Made by a program: the position numbers and the translations under genes. DNA of 64,000 nt from Syngnathus acus (lineage: Eukaryota > Chordata > Actinopteri > Syngnathiformes > Syngnathidae), in NCBI RefSeq assembly GCF_901709675.1, contig NC_051098.1, positions 11,039,000 to 11,102,999 on the forward strand, read 5' to 3'. Positions 24,955-35,500 of the stretch are shown here, one piece after another (within the stretch, counting starts at the first letter, position 1; each line of letters starts with the position of its first letter). Below the pieces are notes generated by a model. It was not told the origin of the DNA, did not search any database, and saw only the letters and a list, made by a program, of their open reading frames with translations.

Positions 24955-25207
24955 GTGACTACTTAGACGCACAAGCACGCGCACGAGCACAAAAATCCAA
25001 AGAGCCGTGTTCCGGTAGAGGTCGCTAACATCTCAGTGTATGTGAAGGCACCACAGGAAGAAGTGACAGACTCCAGTCCAGTTGGGCTTTTTGTCTCTGC
25101 TGCTCTCACTCTCGGTTGCAACATTTTTGTCTCTGCTGGAAATTACCCTCTGAAGAAGGAACATCGTCGGCTGAGCGCGGAGCTTTCGGACCGGAGCAGT
25201 TTACATC
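24955..25207 (+). promoter_or_regulatory. Putative CpG-rich proximal promoter / 5' UTR of the exon at 25,208
   Basis: CpG dinucleotides are locally frequent (GACGCACAAGCACGCGCACG, CATCGTCGGCTGAGCGCGG, TTTCGGACCGGAGCAG), unlike the flanks. Between 25,046 and the ATG at 25,208 there is no other ATG. One upstream ATG at 25,040 is followed at once by TGA, a minimal start-stop uORF that could restrain initiation if it is in the transcript. A 15-bp direct repeat TTTTTGTCTCTGCTG occurs at 25,088-25,102 and 25,124-25,138. No TATA box was identified; the transcription start is unknown. Confidence 0.4.
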
Positions 25208-25271
25208 ATGCCTTACCTGTGGATACACTCAATATGGATTTCCGGGGTCGCTATCCTCTTTGGATTTCAAG
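25208..25271 (+). CDS. Putative first coding exon with signal peptide; possibly IgLON-family (neurotrimin/OPCML-like) cell adhesion protein
   Basis: Seen: an ATG with A at -3 opens 21 codons plus one base. The peptide starts MPYLWIH, continues SIWIS and ends GVAILFGFQ; it has a hydrophobic core (residues 9-20) and no early charged residues, fitting a secretory signal peptide. The frame would stop 8 codons later, so a splice is required. The end CAAG|GCAAGA (25,268-25,277) matches the GC-type donor consensus AG|GCAAGT at all but the last position and leaves phase 1, the usual phase at the signal-peptide/Ig-domain junction. Known family: IgLON genes have a short alternative first exon whose signal peptide in neurotrimin ends ..ALCLFQG before VPVRSGD; FGFQ-G resembles this. 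Inferred: an IgLON-like first exon in a very long gene. No second exon is in the window, and the match is short, so another secreted or membrane protein is possible. Confidence 0.4.
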
Positions 25272-27673
25272 GCAAGAAATCGTTTTGCTTTTAATCTCTG
25301 TATTTATTTCTTAACGCTTTTTTTACAAGGAAATACTGTAGTGTTGTTCTTAGAGGGGAAACATAACGCCAGGGATGTTTGTTGTTGCATGTGATTCGAA
25401 TTTCAAAAGGTGCATAAGTGACTTCGGTTCATGTAAAAACACCTGTCAGAAAGTCCCGCTGTTGGAACTGCTGACTTCATTCTGCTTCATGAGCTGCAGG
25501 CTGGCTTGAAACAAAAGTTGCACACGTACAGTAGTGTGTGTGTGTGGATATGTGAGCGTGCACGCGGGTCCCAGTGCGCGCGCGTGCACGCACGTCTCTG
25601 TATGACTGATATTATGCAAGTGGACTTGCAGATTTGTGTTCAGAGAGAGGGAGAGAAAATGCGCGTGCGTGCGCGACGCGTGCTGCATACTCTTTGTACA
25701 AGAAATGTACGTTATCTGAATGGCACTCACATACCTCTGTCAAGGCTGAATAATTCCACTTAATCACTTAACTGCATCTGCCCATATCGCTATGTATGTT
25801 TGTATGTCATAATTCATATTTATATATTACCCACCTGGTGAAAATGCACTCAAAAGAGGGAGTTGGATTTGCATAAAAAGGATGGACACAGTCACAATCT
25901 CCAATGATTTTATTTTATGCATTATTCATGTGGGTGGTCGATGATTTGTGTCTGCAATCAATGTGCATACTGTTAAAAATTGTAAATTGAACAGATGTAT
26001 TTTTGTGTTTAATTGTTTTGTGATCAATGACATCATTGATCTATTGGGCAAATTATGACAGATCACTCGATCAGTGATTTTGCATAAAGAGCATCCACGT
26101 CGATTCTGCACCCCAAATTTAGTCTCAACATGCCCAACCTTCATCCTGAAATTTTGCAAAAATTAGTTTTTGATCTTATCTATAATCGAGCTGACTATAA
26201 GAATACCAACAGAATACAAATTAATGAAACCATTTAGCTAAAATGTGGAAAACAACTAAAGTGAAAATAAGTCTTTTGGTTTGTGTAATTAAATGCCAGC
26301 AATTACGCATTGAGTAATGTTGGGGCACCGGCAACACATTGATGGATAGTGTTGGGACTTTAGACTTAATAAAATAAATGGTGACTGAAGCAGGTGTGGA
26401 TCTGATAGAAACACAATAATCAATCGAATTCCTGAACTCGTGTAATCGGAAAAGCCTACGTGGCAGGATTACCAACTGGTTGGTGCTCTCAAGCAAGCAA
26501 ACCAGCACTAAGTCCTGGTCCAGATCCTGGAAGTCAGGTTGGACTTCTTCGCCCCCCCTCCCTCCCTGTTTCTCATATATCTTTGGAAAATTAATTGCCT
26601 TCTACTGCCCTATACCATCATGTATAGTTATTTGCCTTCAGGTTCTGCTTAAGTCTATTATTTCATTTGAATTCACTTGGAACTTTAGCTGTTTATGTCA
26701 GAGGGCTAGAGAATGCGAAGGGGCGGGGTCAGGGGTGGGGTAATGAATATCACAGGAAATACAATCCACACCACAAAAGATTCTGCCAAGATCACTTTTA
26801 GGATCATCAGATAATCAGGATTCACCAATTTTGGTCGGAAGGGGAATACGGTTCAAAATCGACTAGATTATCTTTAAGTATGTATGGCTGCGAAAAGATT
26901 TTTGAGATAGGAGGGATCAGAGGTTAAATTTGTGATTTTACCGCAAATCACTGATTGGCTTCACGGCAGTCATAATTCTGCAAATTTTTTTGTTAGCTTG
27001 TTTCTAATTAGATTTTTTTTGTTCAATATAAAATGTAATGGTTTGAAAGTATTCCAGTCATCTTGAATACTTTACATTTAGATTGAAAGATCCAAATCAT
27101 TCCAAAAAAAAAGAATATGCTGATCAAAGGCATTTATCAAGATCACTCAGAGTACAACAGACAGAATACAGCAGTAAACGAGTCTTTAGACTCATCCATG
27201 GATTTTATTTTATTTTTTCTCGTCAGATTGATGATCCATGAAGAAGACATGGTGCGTGAGACAGTTTGCTTTGGTTCAGAAAGACACTTCAGACATAATT
27301 GTCACCATTTACAATCACATTCGCTATTGATCTTGTAGCCACAACATTGCTAGTGGATGTTGTAGCACATAAATTACTTGGCCCGATTTGTATTGGATTC
27401 TATTGTTAACTATAAAGACGTGGGAAGGTACTTTATGAGAAAACTTTTTTTTTTTTTGTGCAAAACCAATTTGCATAATTGATACAACTTTCACAGTTGG
27501 TTGCTTTTGAAACATTACAGTAAAACTATCAAACGTCAGATTACATTTTCTTGCATTGCCGAGATGCATCAGTGTCTTTATGTGGCTCTTTACTGCCGCA
27601 ATGCATGTTGATGGTCGGCATAAATTAATGGCTTCCTGTCTATGCCTTTGTCTAACTTTAAGTACTATCCCCG
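25272..27673. other. Putative first-intron sequence; alternating purine-pyrimidine block at 25,535-25,685
   Basis: No exon or transposon recognised. At 25,535-25,600 GTGTGTGTGTGGATATGTGA is followed by CGTGCACGCGGG and GTGCGCGCGCGTGCACGCAC, with GCGCGTGCGTGCGCGACGCG near 25,660-25,680. This is a GC-rich, alternating tract that can form Z-DNA and is unlike its AT-rich flanks. Overlapping frames there (94 and 85 codons) are composition artefacts. Confidence 0.45.
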
Positions 27674-27755
27674 AGGGCTGAACGATTTTAGGGAGAGACT
27701 GAATTGCAATTTTTCTGACATTGAATTCGATTCGATTAACGATTTTCTTCAAACT
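27674..27755 (+). mobile_element. Degenerate 'AGGGCTGAACGATTTT' DNA-element terminus
   Basis: GGGCTGAACGATTTTAGGGA, then GAATTGCAATTTTTCTGACA and GATTCGATTAACGATTTTC resemble the common fish repeat beginning AGGGCTGCACGATTTTGGGA and continuing with ATTGCGATTTTTTTGAC. Only one end is recognisable. A 142-codon minus-strand frame (27,324-27,752) begins inside it and is otherwise unassigned. Confidence 0.45.
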
Positions 27756-28005
27756 TACCTTCAGTGCAATTTTTACATGAGGCTGTGTAAGGGAGGCATG
27801 CAGTCATTTTTTAAAGCTTTTTGTTGTTTAAAAAAAAATGGTTAAAAAAAAGAAGACCTAATAATTTGATTATTAAAGCACATTTTGGTGGATCTTTCTC
27901 TGAAGAAAGGGCTATCATTTTTTTTCCAATCATCTAGTCTGATGACAGTCTTTCAGTACCCTGCTGTTTACTTTTGGCGGAAGGCAGACGTGTTCTTTTT
28001 TGAGA

Positions 28006-28045
28006 TGTCTCTCTCTCTCTCGCTCTCTCGCTCTCTCTCTCTCTG

Positions 28046-28078
<33 letters not shown>

Positions 28079-28345
28079 GTCTCTCTCTCTGTCTCTGTCT
28101 CTCTCTCTGTCTCTGTCTCTGTCTCTGTCTCTCTCTCTGTCTCTCTCTCTGTCTCTGTCTCTCGCTCTCTCTCTCTGTCTCTGTCTCTCTGTCTCTCTCT
28201 TTCTCTCTGACTCTCTCTCTCTCTCTCTGACTCTCTCTGACTCTCTCTGACTCTCTCTCTCTCTCTCTGACTCTCTCTCTCTCTCTCTGACTCTCTCTCT
28301 GACTCTCTGACTCTCTCTCACTCTGACTCTCTCTCTCTCCCTCTT
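28006..28345 (+). repeat. 340-bp CT / TCTCTG / TCTCTGAC microsatellite tract
   Basis: Nearly pure pyrimidine on the plus strand, built from CT with TCTCTG interruptions in the first two thirds and CTCTGA interruptions in the last third. It is an imperfect polypurine-polypyrimidine mirror tract capable of triplex (H-DNA). It creates open frames of up to 140 codons on both strands (Ser/Leu-rich or Arg/Glu-rich) that are not genes. Confidence 0.95.
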
Positions 28346-31082
28346 TGCACATAGTTGCATTATTTCCTAGTTTCCACTTGATTGTTCCTCACCAGTGTCT
28401 AATCTCAGAGTTTGAACGATGAACAGATTAGGGATTTGAGTCTAAAAGAGTCAATGATTTTTTTTTTACAAAATGACACTTGTCACATTGGCAATGTCGG
28501 AGGAAAATAGGTAGTTACTTTAGATGAGCTCAGCCACTCTGAAGTACAAACAAAACATCTAGCTTCTGATGAATGTTAATGAGTTTGCGTCCGCTTAGAA
28601 TGAATGCCTTCAAGTTTTTTTGTCAAGTGGCTTTTATGGTGCTTATTAGCAGCACGGTATTAAACTGGGTTCACCTGATGAATGAGCCAGTTGTGTTTGT
28701 AGCGTTTTATTTTTATTAATTATTTTGTTTCAAATATGTATTGCCAATATATTGAACCAAAGTCACAAATGCATATAGATTTTATTTTTATAATTATTGT
28801 TTTTATAGTTGATTCCTAGGGACAAAAGATGATTCCTCTATAGTTCATTGTTGGACGTTCAAATAATGAACTCCATTTCTGCAGAGTATTGTTGAGTAAT
28901 TAGACACTGAATTTCTGTAGACGAAAGGTTGTTTAATTGGATTACAGGATTAAAGGTATTTAATAGTTTTTGTGTGTTCAACCATACATGCACATATCTG
29001 GATTTTATTCATTTCATTCCAACAGCTAATATAGTAACTCACTCATGCTGATGGATTCTCATTCTCATAAATGAAACGAATGTACCTATGTGAGTTTTAT
29101 TTTTGTTTGCTCCCAATTGTACTTAAAAAATGCTTTTGCAGCAATTGCATTCACATTTGACACAACGAGAGTCAAGTGATGGTGAACAAATCCTGTGGGA
29201 AAATTTCTGGACATCTGGATGTAATGTAATCAATTTTTAACCAAACACAGTGACACTTTTTTTAATTTTCTTCTGGAAACATCCAACTGTGAATGCAATT
29301 GGGAGTGCATCGCTAGACATCGCAATAATGTGGATACTGCTTTACTAAACAAACAGAAAAATACAATACTGTATATAAATAGCGCTTCTATGGATGCTGG
29401 GCAAATGTCAACTCGCGTTATTAAACTTTAATTCTTAGGGCCTGATTTTAAATTGAAAGGGACACTGAAAGGGCGGGTATTGTCCGATCGTACAGTTAAA
29501 CCTACCCTGGTAATTCTTATTGATAGTTATCACTATTATTAGGACACTGCTTTAATAAATGTGAATAAAATAAAAATAAAATAAAAACAGATGCATACTA
29601 CTAACGTGTTTTTTTCTGAATGCAGTCATCAATATGAATTTGTATGCATGCAAAAATGTGTAATCATAACGAGATAAATCAACATCAGGAAGTTCGTAAT
29701 GATGATTTAAAATGGGATTAATTATATTTGGAATAATCCAACAATCTGTCATGAATCTGATGATTATTCAAAGATTTGACACAAGTAACTGGATTAGAAG
29801 CTTTGTGGAAAATAAAAGTAGAAAATGTGATTAATCACATTTAATTGCAGAAAAATCTCAATTACGTTCTAATTTCTGTAAAAGGGTTGGACTAATAATA
29901 AAAGTAATACAAGTAATAATGATAATAATAATAATCTTTCTCTCTCTCTCCCCCCTTCTTTCCCTCTCTCTCTCGCTCGCTCTTGCTTTCGCCCTCTTTC
30001 GCTCTCTTTCTGTGCAACATCTGCTGAATAGTTCAACTGAAGCCAAATCTGGAGCGTTGGGGGTAGTTTCAGTCTATAGTTTGATACGTGCCATGTGTGT
30101 AGAACTTCAGCACATCTGTAGAAGAGCCTAGGATGTTCTGTCCTGATACTACTCGGCTGCTATTTCTTTTGTGCTTTACTGTATTCTTCAGAATCCACCG
30201 TCCTAGAACTCATGAGTAATTAATTTGTATTGTTCCACGTGGAGTATGTGTCTATGGAATAACTCAGACGACTTTATAAAAATACATTTTGCAACCTTTT
30301 TACTGCTTGAAATGAGACAATAGTGTAGTCTCATAGTGTGTTTCATTCACCAGACAATAAAATGGTAATTAGTTAATGCTGCTGAATTAAGTTTGTTAGA
30401 TGGCTTTAATATCATTATAGAACAACTATTTGTATTTTCTTTTCATGTGATCACTAGTAGTGGTTTAATGGCCTGACTGATTCAGCCGGCAAGTTTCAGT
30501 GCTAAAGTAAATGTACGTACGTGTGACACTTAACTGTAACAAACGTTTGGACTGACAGCTATGTTTCCGCTATTTAACGCAAGTTGTGGGTAATTAGTTT
30601 GTCAGTTTAGTCCCTGAGTAGAGGTTTGAGAGGTCAATAGACCGAGGGTCTCCGCTCGCTCGTCTGACAGGTTTTATATGAGCTGTCACTCCACAACCTT
30701 ATTTTCATCTGTCAATTTCTTCTGCTTCTTGGATGTCAATCTCCTCTCACACACACTTACATGCACACACACTACGCACAAACGCAGCTGTCATGGTAGA
30801 AAAGTGGTCATTTGGAAATAGACTGTAATAATAGCTGTCAGTCTACTTGCCTTCATATCACTTAACAATTCGCTTTACACTTCCGACATTTACCTTTTCT
30901 TCCATAAGTGAGTCCACTGTGGCGCTTATGAGACCATATTGTGTTTTTTGTTTTTAACGAATCTGATGGATAGAGAATGGTGGTGTTCATTTGATTAAGC
31001 TATCAAAATCCTGGCCCAAACCAAAAGTAGATAAACCACTGGGAAAGCTGACTCAGGGTTGTCATGGTGGTGCTTCTTTCAA
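28346..31082. other. No gene recognised; AT-rich DNA with a small AAT/CT compound repeat
   Basis: Apart from the compound repeat at 29,904-30,012 listed separately, only unremarkable AT-rich sequence was seen, with an AC run (ACACACACTTACATGCACAC) near 30,750. No transposon ends or exon candidates. Confidence 0.5.
29904..30012. repeat. Compound AAT-rich / CT-rich simple repeat
   Basis: AATAATGATAATAATAATAA changes directly into TCTTTCTCTCTCTCTCCCCC and further CT- and CGCTCGCTC-rich sequence. The 70- and 62-codon frames over it are composition artefacts. Confidence 0.85.
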
Positions 31083-31175
31083 AAAGAAGGGAAGAAGAAG
31101 AATGCCTTTATTGTTATTCTCCAACTGGTATACAATGAGATATATAGGTAGATGGATGGATAGACCGGATCGACA
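31083..31175 (-). mobile_element. LINE 3' end remnant, minus strand, with GATA-type tail nearby
   Basis: Read on the plus strand: AAGAAGAAGAATGCCTTTAT then TGTTATTCTCCAACTGGTAT and ACAATGAGATATATAGGTAG. Its reverse complement contains CAATAAAGGCATTC, the kind of end (GACAATAAAGGCATTC..) found at the 3' terminus of several fish LINEs and SINEs. GATGGATGGATAGAC at 31,151-31,165 is a short simple repeat. No coding portion remains. Confidence 0.5.
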
Positions 31176-31920
31176 GATAGTTATTTTCTAAAGAGGAAAA
31201 GGGTGACTCTTGGCTCCCTGTTGTGCTGCAAACTGCAAATTAGGCTTTAATTAAGAAGACTAATGAAGCATGCCAGAGAGATTGAAACCCGCCCAATCCT
31301 GGTTTATCAAGAGCTTTCTAATAATTGTTGCGAATTTGAAATGGCAGTCATGCATGATTTTGATACATATGCTTATTAAATATCAGTCTATTTTTTTCTG
31401 GGTAAAGTTAATGAATGTTTTTTAATTGACCAAACTGGCAGTTTTGAAAGAATAGAGACAGCTGGGAAGACATTTGGTTCAACCAATTCATTCTCAGCAA
31501 AGGCAGAATGTGTTTTCACAAGAGATTCCTAAACCACAAGTACACAAACAGATTTCATAGAGAAGTACTTTTGGATACAGTAGAGCACGCAGACTTGATC
31601 CTGACACATTTGATTCATTAATTTGAAGAAATAATGGCAAAAATCAAGAATGTGAATCATCAATGTGATTAATAATGTGAAGTGGTGCAGTAACCAAGCG
31701 CACTGAGGTGACTTTGTAGCGGGGACGTGGTTTGCATTTTTTCCCCCCTATACTTTGATTCCATACTCGATTCCAGTTTTGAGAGGGCAGAAATTGCTTT
31801 TCCTGGTAATCGCTGTGGGTAAGTTGAAATGCAGGCTTTCATAAATTGCGACACGTCACATGGAAAATCAAAGTCTATCGCAACCTTCTGCTCTTTTCGC
31901 CTTATGGTGTGCAGACAGTA

Positions 31921-32212
31921 TTTTCCTTATTCAGTGCAGAGAGGCTGAAATTCCAACAATTTTAAATGAATCACGATCTCAAAACGATTAATCAGCTGTC
32001 AAAATATTTATCGATTAATCTGATAATCGATTTTCGATTTATCGTTGCATCGCTACAAAAATTTCCTAATTTTCCTTATTTAGTGCTGAGAGGCTGAAAT
32101 TCCGAGCATTTGGACATATTTAAATGAATCACCATTTCAAAACGTTTATTCAGTTGTCAAAATAATTATCGATTAATCTGATAACCAATTAATCGTTGCA
32201 TCGCTACAAAAA
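31921..32212 (+). repeat. Tandem duplication of a ~145-bp unit rich in ATCGATTAATC motifs
   Basis: Unit 1 (31,921-32,069) and unit 2 (32,070-32,212) share, in order, TTTTCCTTATT, GAGAGGCTGAAATTCC, TTTAAATGAATCA, TCAAAACG, CAGCTGTCAAAAT / CAGTTGTCAAAAT, TATCGATTAATCTGATAA and TCGTTGCATCGCTACAAAAA. The closing TTAATCGTTGCATCGCTAC resembles the terminus of a common fish element with ATCGATTAATCG and a 'CAACGATTAATCGATTA' end, so this may be two nested or head-to-tail MITE copies rather than a local slippage product. Confidence 0.8.
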
Positions 32213-35200
32213 CGATTCACAGCACCCGTGTGTACCTGCGTACCAATGATGCGCACCCCTGATGATAACTATACCGGATAGGTTTAAACACTGTTTTGAA
32301 ATGTAGCAGGGATTCAAAAGTAACCAAAACAAACCCAATATTAAGATCCCAATCTTATTCTAACATTCTGCACCTTTTTTCAAAATTATATTTTGGTGAG
32401 GTGCAGAAGGATCCACATATGTGCGAAGCTAGCAAGAACCGAAGGCCCAGCAGGGACAAAACACCTCCAGAAAAAAAACGTCTGAGTGAAGGGCAGGCAG
32501 GAGGTGACAATGCTCCGCTGAGCGGGCAGTTGGCCACAGCTCAGGCACTACCCGCTTTGAAGCAGGATATGGGTCAAAAGGTTCTTCTGTAGGTGGAGGC
32601 TGCTGGCCACTGAAAATGAGACTTACACTGTTGGAAAGTGAACAAAATGGACAAAAGGCACCTGTCTGTACTGCAGAACATGGAAGATTAATGCAATGTT
32701 CATTAAAAATGTAGGTCAGTTTCAGCAGTTAGTCTTCTACATTTGATTACATGTTATTTTCAGAATTTTAACTGGATCACCAACCTCAAAGGATCTTTGT
32801 AACAATACAACTTGGAATATTTCATAAAAAAGGAGAAGTTAAGCTGTAGGAATGATGGAGGAGCTAACGTAGGCAGTCAATACCTTAAATCGCTAAAACT
32901 AGAACAAAGTATTGCGGCTTACAACTTTGTTTGACAGGCGTCAAGGAAGTTCACTTCATTTTTGTCTTCTCAACACAACTTGTTATTCTTTAAGACTAAC
33001 TCAAATAACAAAATAAAGCAAAATGCAAACCTCATGAACTGAGATATGTTGACCTCCCTGATTTTTCACCAATATTTGAGTTGAATTCCAAAATTGCCGC
33101 AAAACCAAACCCATTCAGGTGACTTTTAGTGACGAGCTTGAAAATACGTATGAAACTCAAAGTGGCTAGCAAGGACTGTTCTCTCATCTGTTACAAGACA
33201 GGCATGTTCCTCTGTACACATCCTGTGCCATCATGTCCTCTTTGCTCATACCCGATGAAGTACGTCCTTTAAATAATTAACATTTCTTTCATTTCTACTG
33301 CAAAACTTTGAAATATGTGACGTAAACCTTACATGGAATGTTAAAGTGCCATTTGCACATTTGTTGTGCTGCCATCTTTAGCTATTTTCACCAAACATTC
33401 ACCATATTGGCACATGCAAGATTCATAAAGGATTGGAATGTGATAATTTTATGGTGAGCATGTAACTCATTTCTCATAGCTGTCAGATTATGACCAAAGT
33501 CAAAACACCATGTCCCCACCTACGGAGCCCTGTTAAAACCATTACCTTCCAGCTTGTTGATTAAATGTGGCCATTGATTTCCAGAGAAAATTAGTCAAGT
33601 CCAGTGTCATCTGATGAGTGCTGTCAGCTCCCATATGGGCAGGGGAAGAGACAAAACCTGTGGGAGGTAGAACTCTGCATGAAAAATAAATGGAAAAGGA
33701 GTGGGAGTAACGGTAGATAAAACTGCATCAGCCAACAAGTTATTGTTCCTGTTGAGAGCTGTTGGTAGCTTTCAGCAGCCTGAGGACTTGCATATTGATG
33801 CTCATGCAACAAGAGATGAGCACTTTATAGTAGGTCTGATATTTAACAATGTGTATTTTATGTTGTTTCAGTCTGTTAGTAAGAGAAAAAACGCAATCTG
33901 TTGACGTCTCCGTCCATAGCTCTGAGGTCTGTTGCTATAAATTCAGGTGTGAGGCTACCCTTGTAGATGTGAGCCACGGTATGTTCGGAAAGCCAGCAGA
34001 CTGAGAGCCACAGCATCTCCTGACAAGATTGCACATTGCCAGGAGTTACCCATCTGTCAGAAGAAGCCCCATCATTGAACCAGATGCTTGACATTAAAAG
34101 CCTCGAGCAATGGCGAACGACAAGAAGCCGCCTGCCACAACAGGAGAAGCCAGGATAGCAACTGTGTTGGGAGTAAAGTGTCATAATCTTCCCCAAAAGG
34201 GAAACTAAAAGACTGAACTATGATCGGAATTCAAAATGACGACGAGGCATGTGAATTTGTCGGCTTTTTGTTGAGAAGACAAAAGCTGACATGAAAACAA
34301 ATCCGACCGACTGTCGGAAATCTGGACTAAACTCCGCCACTGGTCGTACTGGGACTGAACAGCACACCAATTTCTTTCTGCCTGGATGCATTAACTTTGC
34401 GCTTTGTTGTTTTCATTCCAACTTAGGTTATAGAGGAAATTATTTATTGACTGAGCAGAAGATAAAAATGAATGGCTCTGATTTGTGTAGAAAAAGACAA
34501 GTGTGTGTAAAAGTTGGAAGTCAGAAAATTGGGAATTCAGCATTACCAACGTGTTGGAGACATACAGAGATAATTAGGCCAGGTTCTTCCGAGTGGAACT
34601 GACATGTAAATGCTTATGGATCAGGTCTAAATGCATGTAATCTAACTGAGCCCAAGGGCATGTGTTTAAGAGGGTGGAATAAAACCAAAGTTCAATAAAA
34701 AGGCTTTCCAGATTGCAGCAGTGGTGCAGTCTTGCTCTTCACAGATACACGCTATTTCTCATATTTGAACAATGAACGAAAATTAGTGACATGACCCTGA
34801 ATAGAACAAAGAGCGACAATATTACGATTTTTGACACTCATGTCATTTCTAGGTCATGTTATTTTCCTCCCATTCTCGCATTGGTAACTAATTGGATTTG
34901 TTTTGCACAATTGTTTTGCTGTCAGTATGACTCATGTTGCAAAAAATCCAAACACTATAGAATTTTGCCTGTCTACTTCTTACTTCCTTGCAGCACACAA
35001 GTAAGATCCTACAGTGAGTGTTGAAACCGGGGCACTCATGTTTGCAAAACCAGACTGTGATGGAGGAATGCTGAAATAATTCAACTCCAGTGTCAGGAGA
35101 TGTGTCCGCAGTAGCGGCGAAAAATACATTAAGCCTTTTTTGAGAATGAATTTGACTTCCACAGTCAGAGATTGTGACAGGCAGCCATAGTTAAGGATGT

Positions 35201-35224
35201 CACCAGATCCAGAAGTCCACATGT
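32213..35224. other. No gene recognised; short GC-richer block at 32,395-32,610
   Basis: The block at 32,395-32,610 lies in a 98-codon plus-strand frame (32,296-32,592) whose C-terminal half is charged and low in AT (KNRRPSRDKTPPEKKRLSEG, then QLATAQALPALKQDM). It looks coding-like and could be a retroelement ORF1 fragment or a processed pseudogene piece, but nothing was recognised. The rest is AT-rich and featureless. Confidence 0.4.
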
Positions 35225-35500
35225 GTTCATCTTACGGTTGCGCTGGCTGCAGACCAACCACTCCAAGCTTCTTTGATGACACTGATGACTGTGATGTCAT
35301 CTCCAAATTTCAGGAGCTTGACAGCTGGAGGCATTGAGCTGCAGCTATTTGTGTGGGGAGAAGGGTTTCGCGAGATGAGGCATCCTAAGGGGGGGGTCCC
35401 TGGGGCTGATTGTGTTGCTGGATGAGGTGGTTTCACTGAGCCGCACCTGCTGAGTTTTGCCTGACAGGAAGCTGGAGATCAGAGCTTACATCATGGAGTG
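35225..35500 (-). pseudogene. Decayed LINE reverse transcriptase fragment (palm region, FGDD)
   Basis: On the minus strand, scattered over two frames, are the words KTQQVRLSETTSSSN (about 35,405-35,455), then APGTPPLGCLIS and, in a single 69-codon frame (35,436-35,227), TNSCSSMPPAVKLLKFGDDI and TVISVIKE. This matches the L2/CR1-clade LINE order 'GRTQQVRLG..TSSS - GAPQGTVLSPVLF - TNSC..SSVKLLKFADDTTVIGLI'. The catalytic F-A-D-D motif reads FGDD, and the GAPQG box has become APGTPP with a frameshift, so it is inactive. Downstream coding (35,222-34,980) is no longer readable. A different insertion from the one at 11.2-11.8 kb. Confidence 0.75.

Noticed and set aside
27324-27752. 142-codon minus-strand frame as a gene
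   Set aside because: It starts inside a degenerate DNA-element end and no transposase or host domain is recognisable; no splice or promoter signals.
27930-28360. Open frames of 121-140 codons rich in Ser/Leu or Arg/Glu
   Set aside because: They are translations of the CT/TCTCTG microsatellite and exist in several frames on both strands.
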